DNA of 64,000 nt from Rhynchonema sp. JSB1_4 (taxonomy: Eukaryota > Nematoda > Chromadorea > Monhysterida > Xyalidae): the NCBI GenBank assembly GCA_030248065.1, contig JASAMV010003545.1:1-64000 (forward strand), read 5' to 3'. This document shows, one piece after another, positions 1 through 12,149 of the stretch (the first letter of the stretch is position 1; every line of letters starts with the position of its first letter). The translations under genes and the position numbers were made by a program. The notes under the pieces are model-generated. The model ran no database searches. It was not told the DNA's origin and saw nothing but the letters and a program-made list of their open reading frames with translations.

Positions 1-1010
1 GTCAACACATTTTCGGGTCCCCCCAATCTATCTATCGTCAACACCCTGACCAAGTACTACACTGGGGAGGCAGTGTAGTTCCTGGGGGGGGAGGGGGGAG
101 CCCCTCAGGTATTTCATGTCCCCCCTCCATGGTCCACCTGCCCCACTGTTCCCCCTCCGGGTACGTCTGCTCCCCCAATTTTTGCCCAAAATAGGCAATT
201 TTAGGCCTAAAATAGACATTTTTAGGCACAAAATGAGTGATTTTTAGGTCAATGTCGTCAAAAATCGCCAAAATACCCTTTTTATTGAGATTTTTTTCCT
301 GGCTGCACCACTGCCTCAAACCGGAGGTCGCAATCGGCCGGCCCGACCTCGGGCCGGGCCGGGCCGCGATTTTGGGCTTTTGGCTCGGGCCGAGCCGGGC
401 CTGGCCGGAAGCGGAACCCTGGCCCCAGTGTAGTTCCTGGTCCGGAGGGGGAACAGGCGGTACCCCCCTTTTTTTCGGAGGGGGAACGGACGTACCCACC
501 TCGAGGGAAGGGGAGAGGGACCCGGAAGGGGGGGGGGGAGGACCCAAATTTGGAGAAAAGTCATTTTTTGAGGTCGAAAATTTGGCTCATTTTTGTCTTC
601 CCCTTTTGGAAAAAATACTCCGTGGAGAGGGGTATTTTGGCGACTTTTGACATCATTGACCTAAAAAATCGCCCATTTTAGGCCAAAAAAATGCCTATTT
701 TAGGCGGGAAAGTTTGCCTATTTAGGTAAAAATTGGGGGAGCAGACGTAGCCGAAGGGGGAACATGGGGCGGGTTAGCGTAGCATGGAAGGGGAACGGAC
801 GTCCCCGAGGGAGAGGGGCCCCCCCTCCCCACAGTGTAGTTCCTGGTCCGGAGGGGGAACAGGCGGTACCCATTTTTTCGGAGGGGGAACAGACGTACCC
901 ACCTGGGGGGAACCGGGGGGGGGAGGGACCCGGAAGGGGGAAAGGACCCAAACTTGGAGAAAAGTCATTTTTTGAGGTCGAAAATTTGGCTCATTTTTGC
1001 CCCTTCTACC

Positions 1011-1093
1011 CAGGCGGGGTGGCAACCTGTCCGGGTATTGGGCATATCGCGTCGTGGACCTCTGGAACGGGCTCCCAGAGAGTGTGGTCTCCA
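1011..1093 (+). pseudogene. Fossil fragment of non-LTR retrotransposon reverse transcriptase C-terminus
   Basis: The translated segment reads RVVDLWNGLPESVVSS, which closely resembles the conserved C-terminal motif of jockey/CR1-type LINE reverse transcriptases (RVVNxWNSLPxxVV). It is embedded in the left arm of the palindrome and is followed at once by the CAGTGTAGTTCCTGG box. No catalytic RT motifs are present, so it is only a captured scrap. The family match is recalled from general knowledge of the motif and was not searched. Confidence 0.5.
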
Positions 1094-1814
1094 GTGTAGT
1101 TCCTGGTCCGGCGCGGCGGTTAGTGTACCTACCCCTTTTTTCCGTGCGGCGGTTAGTGTACCTCCCTGGGGGGAAGGGGGGGGAAGACCCAAATTCAGGA
1201 TAAAGTCACTTTTTGAGGTAGAAAATTTGACCGATTTTACCCCTTTTTGGAAAAAATTCTCCATAAAAAGGGTATTTTGGCGACTTTTGACATCATTGAC
1301 CTGAAAATCACCCATTTTAGGCCTAAAACTCATTTTAGGGCCCCGAAAAATGCCTATTTTAGGCAAAAATTGAGGCGGTTAGTGTACCTGGCGCGGGGTT
1401 AGTGTTAGTGTACCTTAGGGGGGACCCCCCCCCCCTCCCCCCAGGAACTACACTGGTGGTCTCAGATGCCTCAAGCAGCGTTCAAAAAGTAGGCTGGGGG
1501 GGGGGGGGGGGGGGGGGGTTCTCGCCACTTTTCCCTACCCAAAATTTTCAGCCGTGGTGACTGATCCCCTCAGTCACTCGGGTTGCTGCTTTTAGATAAT
1601 ATAATATGCCGCCAAAATACCCTTTTTACCCCCCCCCCCCCCCCCCCCCTTGAGAATTATTTCCAAAAAGGCAAAAATCGGTCAAATTTTCTACCTCAAA
1701 AAGTGACTTTTTCCTGAATTTGGGTCTTCCTTCCCCCCCATCCCCCCCAGGGAGGTACACTAACCGCCGCACGAAAAAAGGGGTAGGTACACTAACCGCC
1801 GCGCCGGACCAGGA

Positions 1815-1898
1815 ACTACACTGGAGACCACACTCTCTGGGAGCCCGTTCCAGAGGTCCACGACGCGATATGCCCAATACCCGGACAGGTTGCCACCC
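1815..1898 (-). pseudogene. Second, inverted copy of the LINE RT C-terminal fragment
   Basis: This is the mirror copy of the fragment at 1011-1093 in the right palindrome arm, again giving the RVVDLWNGLPESVVSS reading on the minus strand. The two copies are nearly identical, so the fragment was present before the inverted duplication formed, or is part of the repeat family itself. Confidence 0.5.
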
Positions 1899-2867
1899 CG
1901 CCTGGGTAGAAGGGGCAAAAATGAGCCAAATTTTCGACATCAAAAAATTACTTTTCTCCAAATTTGGGTCCTCCCCCCCTTCCGGGTCCCTCCCCCCCCC
2001 CCTTCCCCCCAGGTGGGTACGTCTGTTCCCCCTCCGAAAAAAGGGGGTACCGCCTGTTCCCCCTCCGGACCAGGAACTACACTGTGGGGAGGGGGGGCCC
2101 CCTCCCCTCGGGTACGTCTGTTCCCCCTCCATGGTACGCCTGCCCCACTGTTCCCCCTCCGGGTACGTCTGCTCCCCCAATTTTTACCTAAATAGGCAAA
2201 TTTTGGCCTAAAATAGGCATTTTTTGGCCTAAAATGGGCGATTTTTAGGTCAATGATGTCAAAAGTCGCCAAAATACCCTTTTTATGGAGAATTTTTTCC
2301 AAAAAGGGGCAAAAATGAGCCAAATTTTCGACCTCAAAAAATGACTTTTCTCCAAATTTGGGTCCTCCCCCCCCCCCTTCCGGGTCCCTCCCCCCCTTCC
2401 CCCCAGGTGGGTACGTCTGTTCCCCCTCCGAAAAAAAGGGGGGTACCGCCTGTTCCCCCTCCGGACCAGGAACTACACTGGGGCCAGGGTTCCGCTTCCG
2501 GCCAGGCCCGGCTCGGCCCGAGCCAAAAGCCCAAAATCGCGGCCCGGCCCGGCCCGAGGTCGGGCCGGCCGATTGCGACCTCTGGTTTGAGGCAGTGGTG
2601 TAGCTAGGAAAAAAATCTCAATAAAAAGGGTATTTTGGCGATTTTTGACGACATTGACCTAAAAATCACTCATTTTATGCCTAAAAATGCCTATTTTAGG
2701 CCAAAATTTGCCTATTTTAGGTAAAAATTGGGGGAGCAGACGTACCCGGAGGGGGAACAGTGGGGCAGGCGTACCATGGAGGGGGAACAGACGTACCCGA
2801 GGGGGGGTCCCCCCCCTCCCCCCCCAGGAACTACACTGCCTCCCCAGTGTAGTACTTGGTCAGGGTG

Positions 2868-3262
2868 TTGACGATAGATAGATTGGGGGGACCCGAAATG
2901 TGTTGACGATAGATAGATGACCCAAGTCCGAAATCTGGGGGGGTCGACCCAAACTTGTTGACGATAGATAGATGGTGGGGGGTCGCCAAAAATCAAGGTA
3001 TAGTATAGTGTACTAAGTAGGTAATAATGTGTAAATATTAATGAAAATGTACTAAGATGTACTAAATCCGCGCGCAGCGCGCGATTTTTTGCCTATTTGG
3101 GACAAAAAATACCGATTTTGAGGCAAAAATACCCATTTTGGGGTCGAAATGTGTTGACGATAGATAGATTGTTCCCAGAATTTGTTGACGATAGATAGAT
3201 CTGCCCATAAGTGTTGACGATAGATAGATGAAATCAAAAAGTGTTGACGATAGATAGATGAA
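2868..3262. repeat. Dispersed copies of a 19-bp word GTGTTGACGATAGATAGAT
   Basis: Copies or near copies start near 2868, 2902, 2957, 3151, 3183, 3210 and 3241, all in one orientation, with one inverted copy near 36-55 in the left palindrome arm. Spacing is irregular (about 27-190 bp) with AT-rich or G-rich filler between. It is not a simple tandem array. It looks like a short module repeated inside a composite element. Confidence 0.8.
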
Positions 3263-3467
3263 TTTGGGGGAGACCCCCCCCCACCCCCCCCAAGTACTAC
3301 CCTGCCCCTCCCCCCAGGAACTACACTGCCTGGCCCGAAGCTTCTGAAGTGACTTATTTTACTGAAGTAGGGATTTTTTTTGTCAAAAATACTAATATTT
3401 CTGACGGATTCGGCAAGTAAGTGATCAGTATTGTCTATTTGACGACCTTTTCCAATGTATTTTCAAC

Positions 3468-3700
3468 CAGTGGTGTAGCTACCCAGGCGGGGCGGCAACC
3501 TACTGCACCACCAAAAACGTGGGGCGGCAACCTACCACTGTACCGGCCGGGCTAGGGGGGGGGGGACAAAATTTTTTAGGTCGCAATTTTGATGAAAATG
3601 TACTCTAAAACGCTAATTTCGCGCGTAGCGCGCGATTTTTCGCCTATTTGAGTTAAAAGTACCGATTTTATACCATTTTGAGCCAAAAATCGCAACTTAC
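3468..3700. mobile_element. hAT-like element fragment starting CAGTGGTGTAGCTA
   Basis: The left end CAGTGGTGTAGCTA is a typical hAT-style terminus. It is followed by the GGGGCGGCAACCT repeat, a G run and a CGCGCGTAGCGCGCG hairpin core near 3631. The right boundary is unclear, because the truncated MITE at 3711 follows directly. Confidence 0.45.
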
Positions 3701-3710
3701 TGTCCTAGCG

Positions 3711-4042
3711 CTTTTTAAAGCTTGCTTGGCCAGATTCAAAAATGCGCGGGTTACCCGGGTTTTCGCAAACAAAAGAAAGAGATTGGGCCGAGAGACATGA
3801 TGACAAGTTCCAGCTGGCTGACCTAAATTTGTTGCGTGCTCACGCGAACAACAACATCGTTCAACACCAAATGTTTTGGGAGTGAAGAGGGAATTTACGC
3901 ACCGAGGTGGAGAGCGTGTTTTTAAAAAATACATGCGTTTCTCTTTCTTTCATTTCCGAAATACGTGGAACCGGAACATTATTGGATCCGATCAAGTCAA
4001 CTTCAAAATAAGTCGTCTCATGACTTCGTGGGTAGACCATAC
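3711..4042 (-). mobile_element. Truncated copy of TATAGTCCA-ended MITE (family 2)
   Basis: This is the reverse complement of the complete copy at 31313-31672, with shared interior words such as GGATCCAAC..TGTTCCGG and AAGAAAGAGAAACGCACG. The end with TCGTCTCATGA..GGTAGACCATA is present, while the opposite terminus is missing near 3711. No protein-coding capacity is seen. Confidence 0.7.
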
Positions 4043-4564
4043 ATACATACGCCTTCCTGTTTTAGTAGTATAGATAGATTTTCACAATTTGCTCTGTTGC
4101 CGGTGGTCAATGAACACAACATTCCAAACCTGATCAGAGATAGATAAACTTGGGGTATAATGGATGTGAAAAATTGTCAGAGATCAAGATGAACTTTAGG
4201 AATTGGTTATTTCAGGTAGGGAAAACGAGAGTAGAAACTGACACCCAACTGTTTGTCCGCAGACAGCGGGGAGAGGTTGTTGTGTGGTGCAGGTCGTGCA
4301 TTTGTCTCGAAAAATTTACCTGGTCCTGGAGTACACTAATCCTAAGCTGAACTAAAACGTAACTAAACAACAATCTGACAAGGCAATACGTTTCGAGTTG
4401 CGAGTATCAATTTATACTTTTACGAGAAACTTCGCAACTTGATAGAAAAGGAATGGATGAAACATGTTTATTTTGCCTTTATAACAGACAATTACTGTGA
4501 TTAGCCATTCTGTATTTCTAAAACTAACCTTTTAAACCTATTGAAGCATGCTTTAAGCATGTTG

Positions 4565-4636
4565 GCGCTTAAAAAAACGTTTTTTTTTTTCAGAAAAACT
4601 AATTTTTGAAAAAAGCGACTTTTTCCCAACCCTGAC
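4565..4636. mobile_element. Remnant of a CAGGGTTGGG-ended hAT-like element
   Basis: The AAAAACGTTTTTT-rich stretch ends with TTTTCCCAACCCTG, the same right end as the complete elements at 6183-6671 and 35168-35656. The left end is missing. Confidence 0.5.
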
Positions 4637-4710
4637 TCCGACTGCTCAGCTGGCGGAGCAGTTGCCCGGCTGTCGAAAGGATCTGGGTGCGAGTACCCCC
4701 AGTTGGAGCC
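4634..4710 (+). tRNA. tRNA-like sequence, probably degenerate or a SINE head
   Basis: The 77-nt segment has a 7-bp acceptor-like stem (GACTCCG with TGGAGCC, one mismatch), a 5-bp D-arm stem (TGCTC/GAGCA) with an A-box-like GCTCAGCTGG, and a B-box-like GGTGCGAGTACC. The anticodon and T arms do not fold cleanly, so this is more likely a tRNA pseudogene or a tRNA-derived SINE head than a working tRNA. Its 5' base abuts the hAT-like terminus at 4636. Confidence 0.35.
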
Positions 4711-5319
4711 AGCAATCTTTTGGTCATCAAGGACTACAGTTTGTGCTTACACGCACCCGTTTTCAATCTTAAAATCTGTGCCTGATGTCACCTATAACAC
4801 CTAGCGGCTGTTTTTCATTGTTGATACACTTACGACAACCAATAGATCAAAGGAGTCCTTTTCATTTCACACAAGTATGTACGTATACTTATGCACTCAT
4901 CAAGGTCAAACAATGTGAGCATACGCTTTTGACAGCCGATTGCATTATTGACGGGCGCGATCTGTGTGTATGAACGAAAGATCAGTTGTGAAGAGTGAGC
5001 CCGATTATTTTCTCGGCACGCATAGCCCAGCCTTGTGCACGCATATTATGTTTGTTGCTGCAGTGGGCGCAGGATTGGTGCACGCGTATATGTAGTATTT
5101 GTTTTTGTGATTGCAGATAGTTTGCAAATGTATAGTACATTTTTCCATCCTGAATTATTCAGTTGAAAAACAGCGCCAATAATCCTGCAATCCTGCAAAA
5201 TATGCCACTGTGGATGTTTTTTTACTAACGGTAAAAACAAATTTTGATTTAGATTTTTTTGGACAAAATTTGCATTTCCTTGGATCAGCGTAAGCTCCTT
5301 TTAAAAAAACATCCGACAG

Positions 5320-5549
5320 TGCGCAATTGACGCTGACATTTACTGGTTTGTATTTTGTGTTTCCCAATGTGGTGTTTGTGTGAATGTCGACACGACACAA
5401 CCGCCAATCTCGCAAATGACGGTCGCCAAAAGGTAAGCCGTTCATTTTCATGGAACTTCACTGGCGACTTACATGCATCTCTCATCATTTTCAGATATTT
5501 TATTTCAAACAACGCATTTCATCGTGTTACGCCAGAGCTATCGTTCTAA
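5320..5549 (+). CDS. Possible two-exon 3' coding segment, function unknown
   Basis: Exon-like segments 5320-5432 and 5495-5549 are separated by a 62-bp candidate intron with a consensus donor (AAAAG|GTAAGC) and acceptor (CATTTTCAG). Phase 2 agrees across the junction. The product would be a Cys-containing stretch (CVSQCGVCVNVD) that continues through AKR-YFISNN and ends with a stop at 5549. I see no family motif, and the upstream exons and start were not found. The main support is the pair of good splice sites in a compatible phase. A chance match is quite possible. Confidence 0.22.
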
Positions 5550-6111
5550 ATAAAACCGTCAGAACTTCGTGAGGTATTTGATTTTCGGCACTGGCTTCAG
5601 GAGCGCGGTTTGGAAATCTGTTTTGTTTTACACACACGTTTGCAATCATATGCGTTGGTGTGTTCAAGAAAAGATCTACGAAATTGGTCATTGTCTGACT
5701 CGAAATACAAAGCAAGAGTCCAAAAACCGGTTCAAATATTCCGATTGCAACACGTTGATAGGGATCACAGGAATGGGGAACAGCAAACAGCAATGTTGGG
5801 AGCGGTAACACGGTCGGCTGCGGACCATCGAGAAAAAAACGCTCAATATAGAGTCCATAACTGTGACATAATCGGTGGTATGAGTAGCATAAACCAACGC
5901 TGTACACATACATATGAGGACAGTCCGTGATACTTTCTTATGTTCAGTATTACGGTGTATGTATTATTACACGTCACATACCTACATACAAAAAAATCGA
6001 AACCAGATAAATCGAATGTCGATTGCAGACCGGGCAACGACAACCTTGTCCGAAGTGCCGATGCCGCACGAGCCAAAGGGCAACGCAGCATGTCACACCA
6101 CCACAGCCACA

Positions 6112-6740
6112 GGCTACCCGACACACACCACATGCCATGGCAAAAACAGCAAACGGCAATCAGGCACCAACCGTGTCACAATCAGGGTTGGGCAAAAAAC
6201 GTTTTTTTCTCAAAAAATCGTTTTTTTAAAACGTTTGAAAAAAACGTTTTGTTTTAAAACGCCCAAGTGACCGAAACATGCCCCAAAAAAGATGGAAAGG
6301 AGGAAAACGTGGTTAAAAGAAGTAATTCTATGTGTTCTGAGGCAAAATAAACGGGTTTCAACCCTTTTCTGGCGAGTTGTTAAGATCCCATATCAGACCC
6401 GCATCATGGGACCAACTTTGGCCGGGGTCATCACTGAAAGTCAAACTCCGTATATCGACGTATATCGACAAAGTAAAAATTGGTCGAAAATTTTTTGAAA
6501 AAAATGGGACAAAAAGTTGATTTTCCTTGAAAATCAGGGTACTTCCATGAAAGATCAGGGAAAACCAAGGAAATTCAGGATTTAAAAAACCGAAAAACGA
6601 CCCAGACGTTTTTTTTTAAAAAAACATCGTTTTTTTAGAAAAAACGCCGTCGTTTTTTTTGCCCAACCCTGTACCCAACACACACCGCATGCTATGGCAA
6701 AAACAGCAAACGGTAATCAGGCGCCAACCGTGGCACAACC
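6112..6740. repeat. Pair of ~70-bp imperfect direct repeats flanking a hAT-like element
   Basis: Segments near 6112-6182 and 6672-6740 share TACCC(G/A)ACACACACC and GGCAAAAACAGCAAACGG words with few differences. They lie directly at either side of the element at 6183-6671. That is far longer than a hAT target duplication, so the element probably inserted at the border of an older tandem duplication. Confidence 0.7.
6183..6671. mobile_element. hAT-like MITE with CAGGGTTGGGCAAAAAACG termini
   Basis: The terminal inverted repeats begin CAGGGTTGGGCAAAAAACG and end with TTTTGCCCAACCCTG. The interior is rich in AAAACG and TTTTTT words and encodes nothing convincing. An internal block (near 6350-6580) matches the inverted copy inside 35168-35656, including the word GATCCCATATCAGACCCGCA. 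No exact 8-bp duplication is visible at this copy. Confidence 0.75.
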
Positions 6741-7023
6741 AATGGCAAACACAAACCAGCGCAATCCAGCTGCCTTTGAGAATGAGGCTAGGCCCCCTAA
6801 CGTAACACAAGCACACACACAAGCAAACGGAGGAGAGCAAGGAGCCAAAAAAGGAACAAAGGACGCTTGCAAGACGAGCAACGAGAAACCCAGGAAACGG
6901 TCTCCATCGTCCTAACAAAGTAGTGGGACAACAACGGGAGCTGATATAAGTCGCAAACAGAAACGGCAAAATAATGAAGAACTGACAATGGTGAATGGGC
7001 ATAGTGCAGCAACAGCAAGAGTT

Positions 7024-7130
7024 ACTATAGTAAATTTCCAAATTCGCTGCCGCACAGTAAAATACGCCCAATAGCTAATGTCAGGTTCTAAACCCGAAAG
7101 ACCACTCTTGAAACATTATTCGGGCCACAG
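7024..7130 (+). mobile_element. Single arm of family 1 MITE (TATAGTAAATTTC end)
   Basis: TATAGTAAATTTCC followed by TTCGCTGCCGCACAGTAAAA matches the terminus of the complete copy at 13272-13486. The sequence runs inward to AAACCCGAAAG and then diverges. The other terminal repeat is absent. Confidence 0.65.
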
Positions 7131-8828
7131 ACGCACGTTTAGCTTGCCTGCCAGCCAGGCAGCTGCGCGCAATGATTCAGAAACTTGCTTTTTAGTTCTG
7201 CTCTTTTGGTCTCTGCTCTTTTTCACTTGCTGAAAGTTGTCTTGCCCAAACGTGCTTTGCTCAATTGCCCGTCCGCCTTGAGTCTGCAGCATCATAGTAC
7301 AATCTTTGGCGCGTCTGTGCACGATAAATGCACGCATTGTCACCAACCACGCATAGCTTGCCTGATGCTTCAAAGCAATTTTTCAGTGCTTGAATCTCTT
7401 GAATCCCTTTCTTCCTGCCATTGCTCGAGCGACATAATAAAAGCAGCAAATGATTGCAAACCTGCACGCTGTTTACCACCTATGTAGCAGCATTGTTCGC
7501 AGCTTGGTGGTATTAGGCAATTGTGTTTGTCATTTATTGTGTGATTGCGCAACATTGTACACCCACATACCCACGTAATTATAATTGCTGTGCGAGTTTT
7601 TTCTTCTAAAATCATAAATGCATTATTTAACTAATTAACCATCCAAAGAATTGCTCACACGCGCGCATCACGCTTCCCGGCGGGCCAATTCAAGGATAAA
7701 CTTCTCAACACAATTTCTTGTTCCCTCGTGCGTTGCGCAGGTCAACTGAAAACACCCAGGTGAAAAAAGGACAAAACAAGGGTATTCTGCATGGAACAGA
7801 CTGACTCTGCTTACATCGAGATTAAATGGCAGGCAATGTGACCTTACTTTTGATCCCTTTTTAATTGGAATGTTATGTTTGTTTGCCCAATAGTCTAAAT
7901 TCCTTCAGTTTCTTTTTCCAAATTCTAACTTGGGTGTTATCGTTCCGTATTTATTTGATCGAAATTTCTAGTTTTGGAATTTATTGCATTCTCTTGAACT
8001 TTGCAATGAGCTGTGGACTTATTGTATAACTGAGAAAAAATTGATAAAAATTTTCATGTTCATATTTAATTTAATCTTGCCGAAATCGAACACAAACCAG
8101 CGTGATGGATGGATATGCAGCATTCAGATATGGAGCACTGCACGTGCCTGCAACGTTGTTCACCAGGGTTCGTTTGAATCATACTTGTTTCTAGGCTTAT
8201 TGTACTGTCATCACCTGTTGTCATCAATTCCCACGTATATTTTCTCGCTTTCATTTCGGGCTGCTTGACTTGACGACAGTACCATTAGTCGGTTTCTTGC
8301 TTATTTCTGGATCCGAACACAAAGCATCAAAATAACCTGATTTCCGAATCTGCGTATTTCCGATAAAAATACCTTTTTTTCTGAATAGAACACCAGATCG
8401 TTCGTGCGATTTCCCCCGGAAAGACGTCAACATTTTCTCAACAGTAAAACGACCAAAATCGTTCAAATCTGTGCACTGTAGAGTAAACTATCGTATACTT
8501 TCCCGTCGTTATTTTGCCGTTACTGTATGCCATACTTAGGTAAAATAATGTTTTAGAATCAAAATCCAACTCGGCAAAAAAATGGCGAATAAAATGCAGT
8601 CCTGTAAAATGCCCGCCAATAAGCTTGAACATAGACCAATTTTCAGTTAAAGCAACCATTTTGAGGCAATCAATTTCGGTTTTGAGTGAACTTTTGGTAA
8701 GTGCAGTCATGATCCCGAATATGAGCCTGATCAGCTTTACTGTATGTATCGGAGCCCTGAGTGAGCCTGTTCAAATAGATCAAGCCTTAAATGTGCCCAA
8801 GATGGCTTTTTGTGGTATTTCTTTTCAG

Positions 8829-11800
8829 ATTGTGTGCGAGAAATACGATTTGAATTTTCCGGCAACAATTTTGTTCGCTCAATTTGCCGTCTGTTTCGTC
8901 GTCGTTGCGTTCGTTGCCAGGTTGGGTTTTTGGCTTACTCTGATGTAGTCTACACATTTGCGCGTATTTCGTGCTGACGCGGAGTGGCTGCTTGTCGTTA
9001 ACGCATTTGCTGTCGCGCTATCCAGCAATTGTCCAACTATTCCGCGGCTTTTCGGGCCCGGAAGTCCAGGCCCTACTGCGCACAGAAAACGGCCCACGCA
9101 CTAAACCCCACAGGCATAAAAGTCCTCCGCAAAAATTGTGCCAAATTTTCGTCATAAGTCTCAAAACATCTTTCACACAGCAAAAAATTACGTGCCCAAG
9201 TTCCTGTTCTGTAAGTACCTGTTTTAAGTACCTGTTCATCTTGATGAACAACCAGTGCTCCTGCACCCTGAACTAGAAAGGAAGCACGTGTTGTTTGCAG
9301 TGCAATTGTGTGCGGGTGTGTGCTGTGGCCAATGCGTATAGTCCAACCACGAGCTCATGAGACGACTGTTTTTGAAGTTGGCGTGCGGATCCAATAATGT
9401 TCCGGTAACACGTATTTCGGAAACAAAAGAAAGAGAAACGCACGTATTTAGTAAAAACACGCTCTCCTGGACACGAAAACTTCTTGAATGTTCGAGGAAG
9501 AGCCCTTCTCGGCTGGACGAAATTTGCGCCGTATAGCAAACTATCGCAAGGTGTGTGCAAACTAACTTGCCTTGTATTGGCGTAGCCGAAGTATTTACAT
9601 ACTAGGTTGTACGGTTTGTTCTCAAACAGGATACGACCCAACATCTTCCCCTGGTGCCCAACATGCCAGTCCTGATCTGATCATGATACAACGGGATAGG
9701 TTTTTGTCCTCTTTTTCGCAGACGCTGGCGGTGCAGCGGGACATCGTCAGTGGGAATCTAATGACCACACGTGAAAAGTTCCAACCACCAGCACGGTATA
9801 ACTAAGAACGTTTCAACTTTGTGTTTCAGACCTTTCGTGCCACTGGGTTTTCAACTGATCGGTGCCAGTCATCATGGCCGTTTCCAACTGCGTTCCCTCC
9901 GTTCAATGTTCCTACCATCCCTGTTCCTAACCCTGTACACCTACTTCACAATGTTGTTTGTTGGCCGAATGTACTCCTCTTCATATTGGGCGGTCGGCGG
10001 ACTGGGCCCTTTCGTCTATTTAGCGTTCAGAAGGTAAAACTCGGTAAGGCCGGACTTAGGATGAATGCGGAAACCGGAATCCGGAAATATTTCCGGAAAA
10101 CGCATTATTTTTGCATTTGAAATTTGCATTTGCATGTGAATTTCTGCGTTTTCCGGAAATATTTCCGGAGTCCGGAAATGTTTTGTATGTTTGAACGCAA
10201 ATTATTTCCGGTTTCCGGATTCCGGACTTAACCTAAGTTCGCCCTAAAACACAATGTGGCAAGAAATGAGGCAATCAGCTGGCTAAGCCTAAGCCTCACT
10301 TTTGTCACGTTCCTTTGGACAAAAAGTTTCTTGGAGTAAGATTTCAGCCTGACCCCAGGTCAAAGCCTTAGCACCGCTGGGGCTAGCTTCAGCCTTTTAT
10401 CTCGATCTACAGATGGCACTGGCACAATGACCGGTTAAAACGTTTACAGGCTTTTTCTGGGAGCAACAATATCGTTTTTCCATAAATTGAGAACTTCCAA
10501 GTTCGCGTTGCCGTCAGTTATTCTTTCTTTAACAAAATCTTGGATCAAATTTTTGCAGAAAATCGGTGCTTCTCGCAACCACTACTCTCAGCCGTGCTCA
10601 GTGGAAAGCGTTGTCTCTGCTCTGTGTTGGTGTCGTGTTCACGGGTCCGTTTTTTTGGGTTAATTTTATTCCGCGACTTTTCAGGCCCAGTTTTTCAGGC
10701 CCGGCCGATTAAGGCCCAGCATATTTGACCCATTTATAGGCTTAGGCTTATTCTCCAGCCGGCCGGGCCTGAATTGCCGGGACTGGACCTGCGCTCCGGA
10801 ACTTAATCATCGCACAATAGGTTAATTTGAATATCCCCAACACACTTTATGAACCTATTCAAAAAACAAGGAAGGGTTCATAAATTGTGCACCAGTTTCG
10901 GAGCAAGGTGCTCACACTACTTTCTCAGTATTATTGTTCGTTAATTCAGCGCAAAATGCTTCAGAGTGTCGTGCGTGTAAAAAAGTGTACATTTTTCAGG
11001 CGTGATTGAATTACGATTTGAGCCAGTCTTACTCGTCTGCGGAGTCACCGCTCTCGTTCTACACGTGACGCTTGTGGCAACCTTGGAACATAAGGTACAC
11101 AATCTTGATGAACGACGATCCTAAAGATTGGCCCCACTCAGAATTTTTAAAAATTGGCCCTACTCCAATTCTTTCCTCAAAAAGGCCATTCTTGGAAATG
11201 TCAGACATAATCAGATAAATATATCAAATATATCAAATATCAGAAATATTTTTTTTCAAGAAAGTGATTAAAACGTCCTCTTTCCAGCTCTCCCTTCACT
11301 CTCATCTAACGGCAGTGGACGCATTGTGCCTTCTGTCTCTGACGAGCGCCGGTGTGCTGGGCATCATCAGTGTGGCCAGTGGCGAAATGGCACAAATGGC
11401 TTTGCGACTGCAATACTCGTGGTTCGGCGCTGATTGGCGATTTGGTCTTGCCGCGCTCGCATGTTTGGGTCGGTTTCGGCGGGGGTTGATACTGAGCTGG
11501 TTAAAAACATCCCAGCTGGTGTGTTGACACTGAAGATGACATGATGCACAGCGTGTCTGTGGAAACGAATCAAAACCCACAACCAATACGCTGCATGTAC
11601 TATATGCATACAATCAGATTGTAACATGATGCTTTCAAATGTGAGCTGTGCAGCATGTTCGCGTGTTTTAGGATAAGGGGGTTGGGGCACCGACGAAATA
11701 TTACAAATGCAACTGTCGGGGGAATGTGTTTAACCATTTGGTCATTAATTCAGGTTTTGGGATCCGGGTTTCCGGCCTAGTGTGTAGTGTAGCTGTGCGT

Positions 11801-12078
11801 GGTTATGAGCAGCCGCTATTCTTGTCACGTGGAGTTTACTACCGTTTGTAGAATGATAATGCTCATCTTCGAAATCTACACGTTTTGACCACCGTAAAAA
11901 AGTTGTTGACGGTCACCACCGATATCAGGTTTTACGCTGGTCAAAATTGATTGCGTCGCTATGCTTTGACCACGGCAAATCCGGTGTCACAGAGCGCAAA
12001 AGATGGTTTTGCACATTTTCAGTGCTGCCAACTGCTCAGCACCTGTCATGCGTACAATGTCTTCGTCATTCGGCAGTC

Positions 12079-12149
<71 letters not shown>

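Larger units (their letters stand above)
1..2907. repeat. Large imperfect inverted repeat (palindrome) of composite G/C-rich blocks
   Basis: Base 1 pairs with about base 2907 and the symmetry axis lies near 1454. The left arm (about 1-1290) and right arm (about 1620-2907) carry the same blocks in opposite order: the CAGTGTAGTTCCTGG box, TTTTAGGC-type AT blocks, GGGGGAACAGACGTACCC-like blocks and a CGGGCCGGGCC tract. The spacer of about 300 bp contains a poly-G run near 1497-1520 and a poly-C run near 1628-1650. The many overlapping reading frames here come from the repeat, not from genes. It is probably hAT-like non-autonomous elements inserted head to head, or an inverted duplication. An assembly artefact at the homopolymers is possible. 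Confidence 0.85.

Noticed and set aside
1626..2180. 184-codon minus-strand frame, plus several other long frames at 1-2996
   Set aside because: They run through G/C-rich repeat blocks that recur at 44641-46260 in shifted frames. Pro/Gly/Arg-rich translations and open frames on both strands are composition effects.
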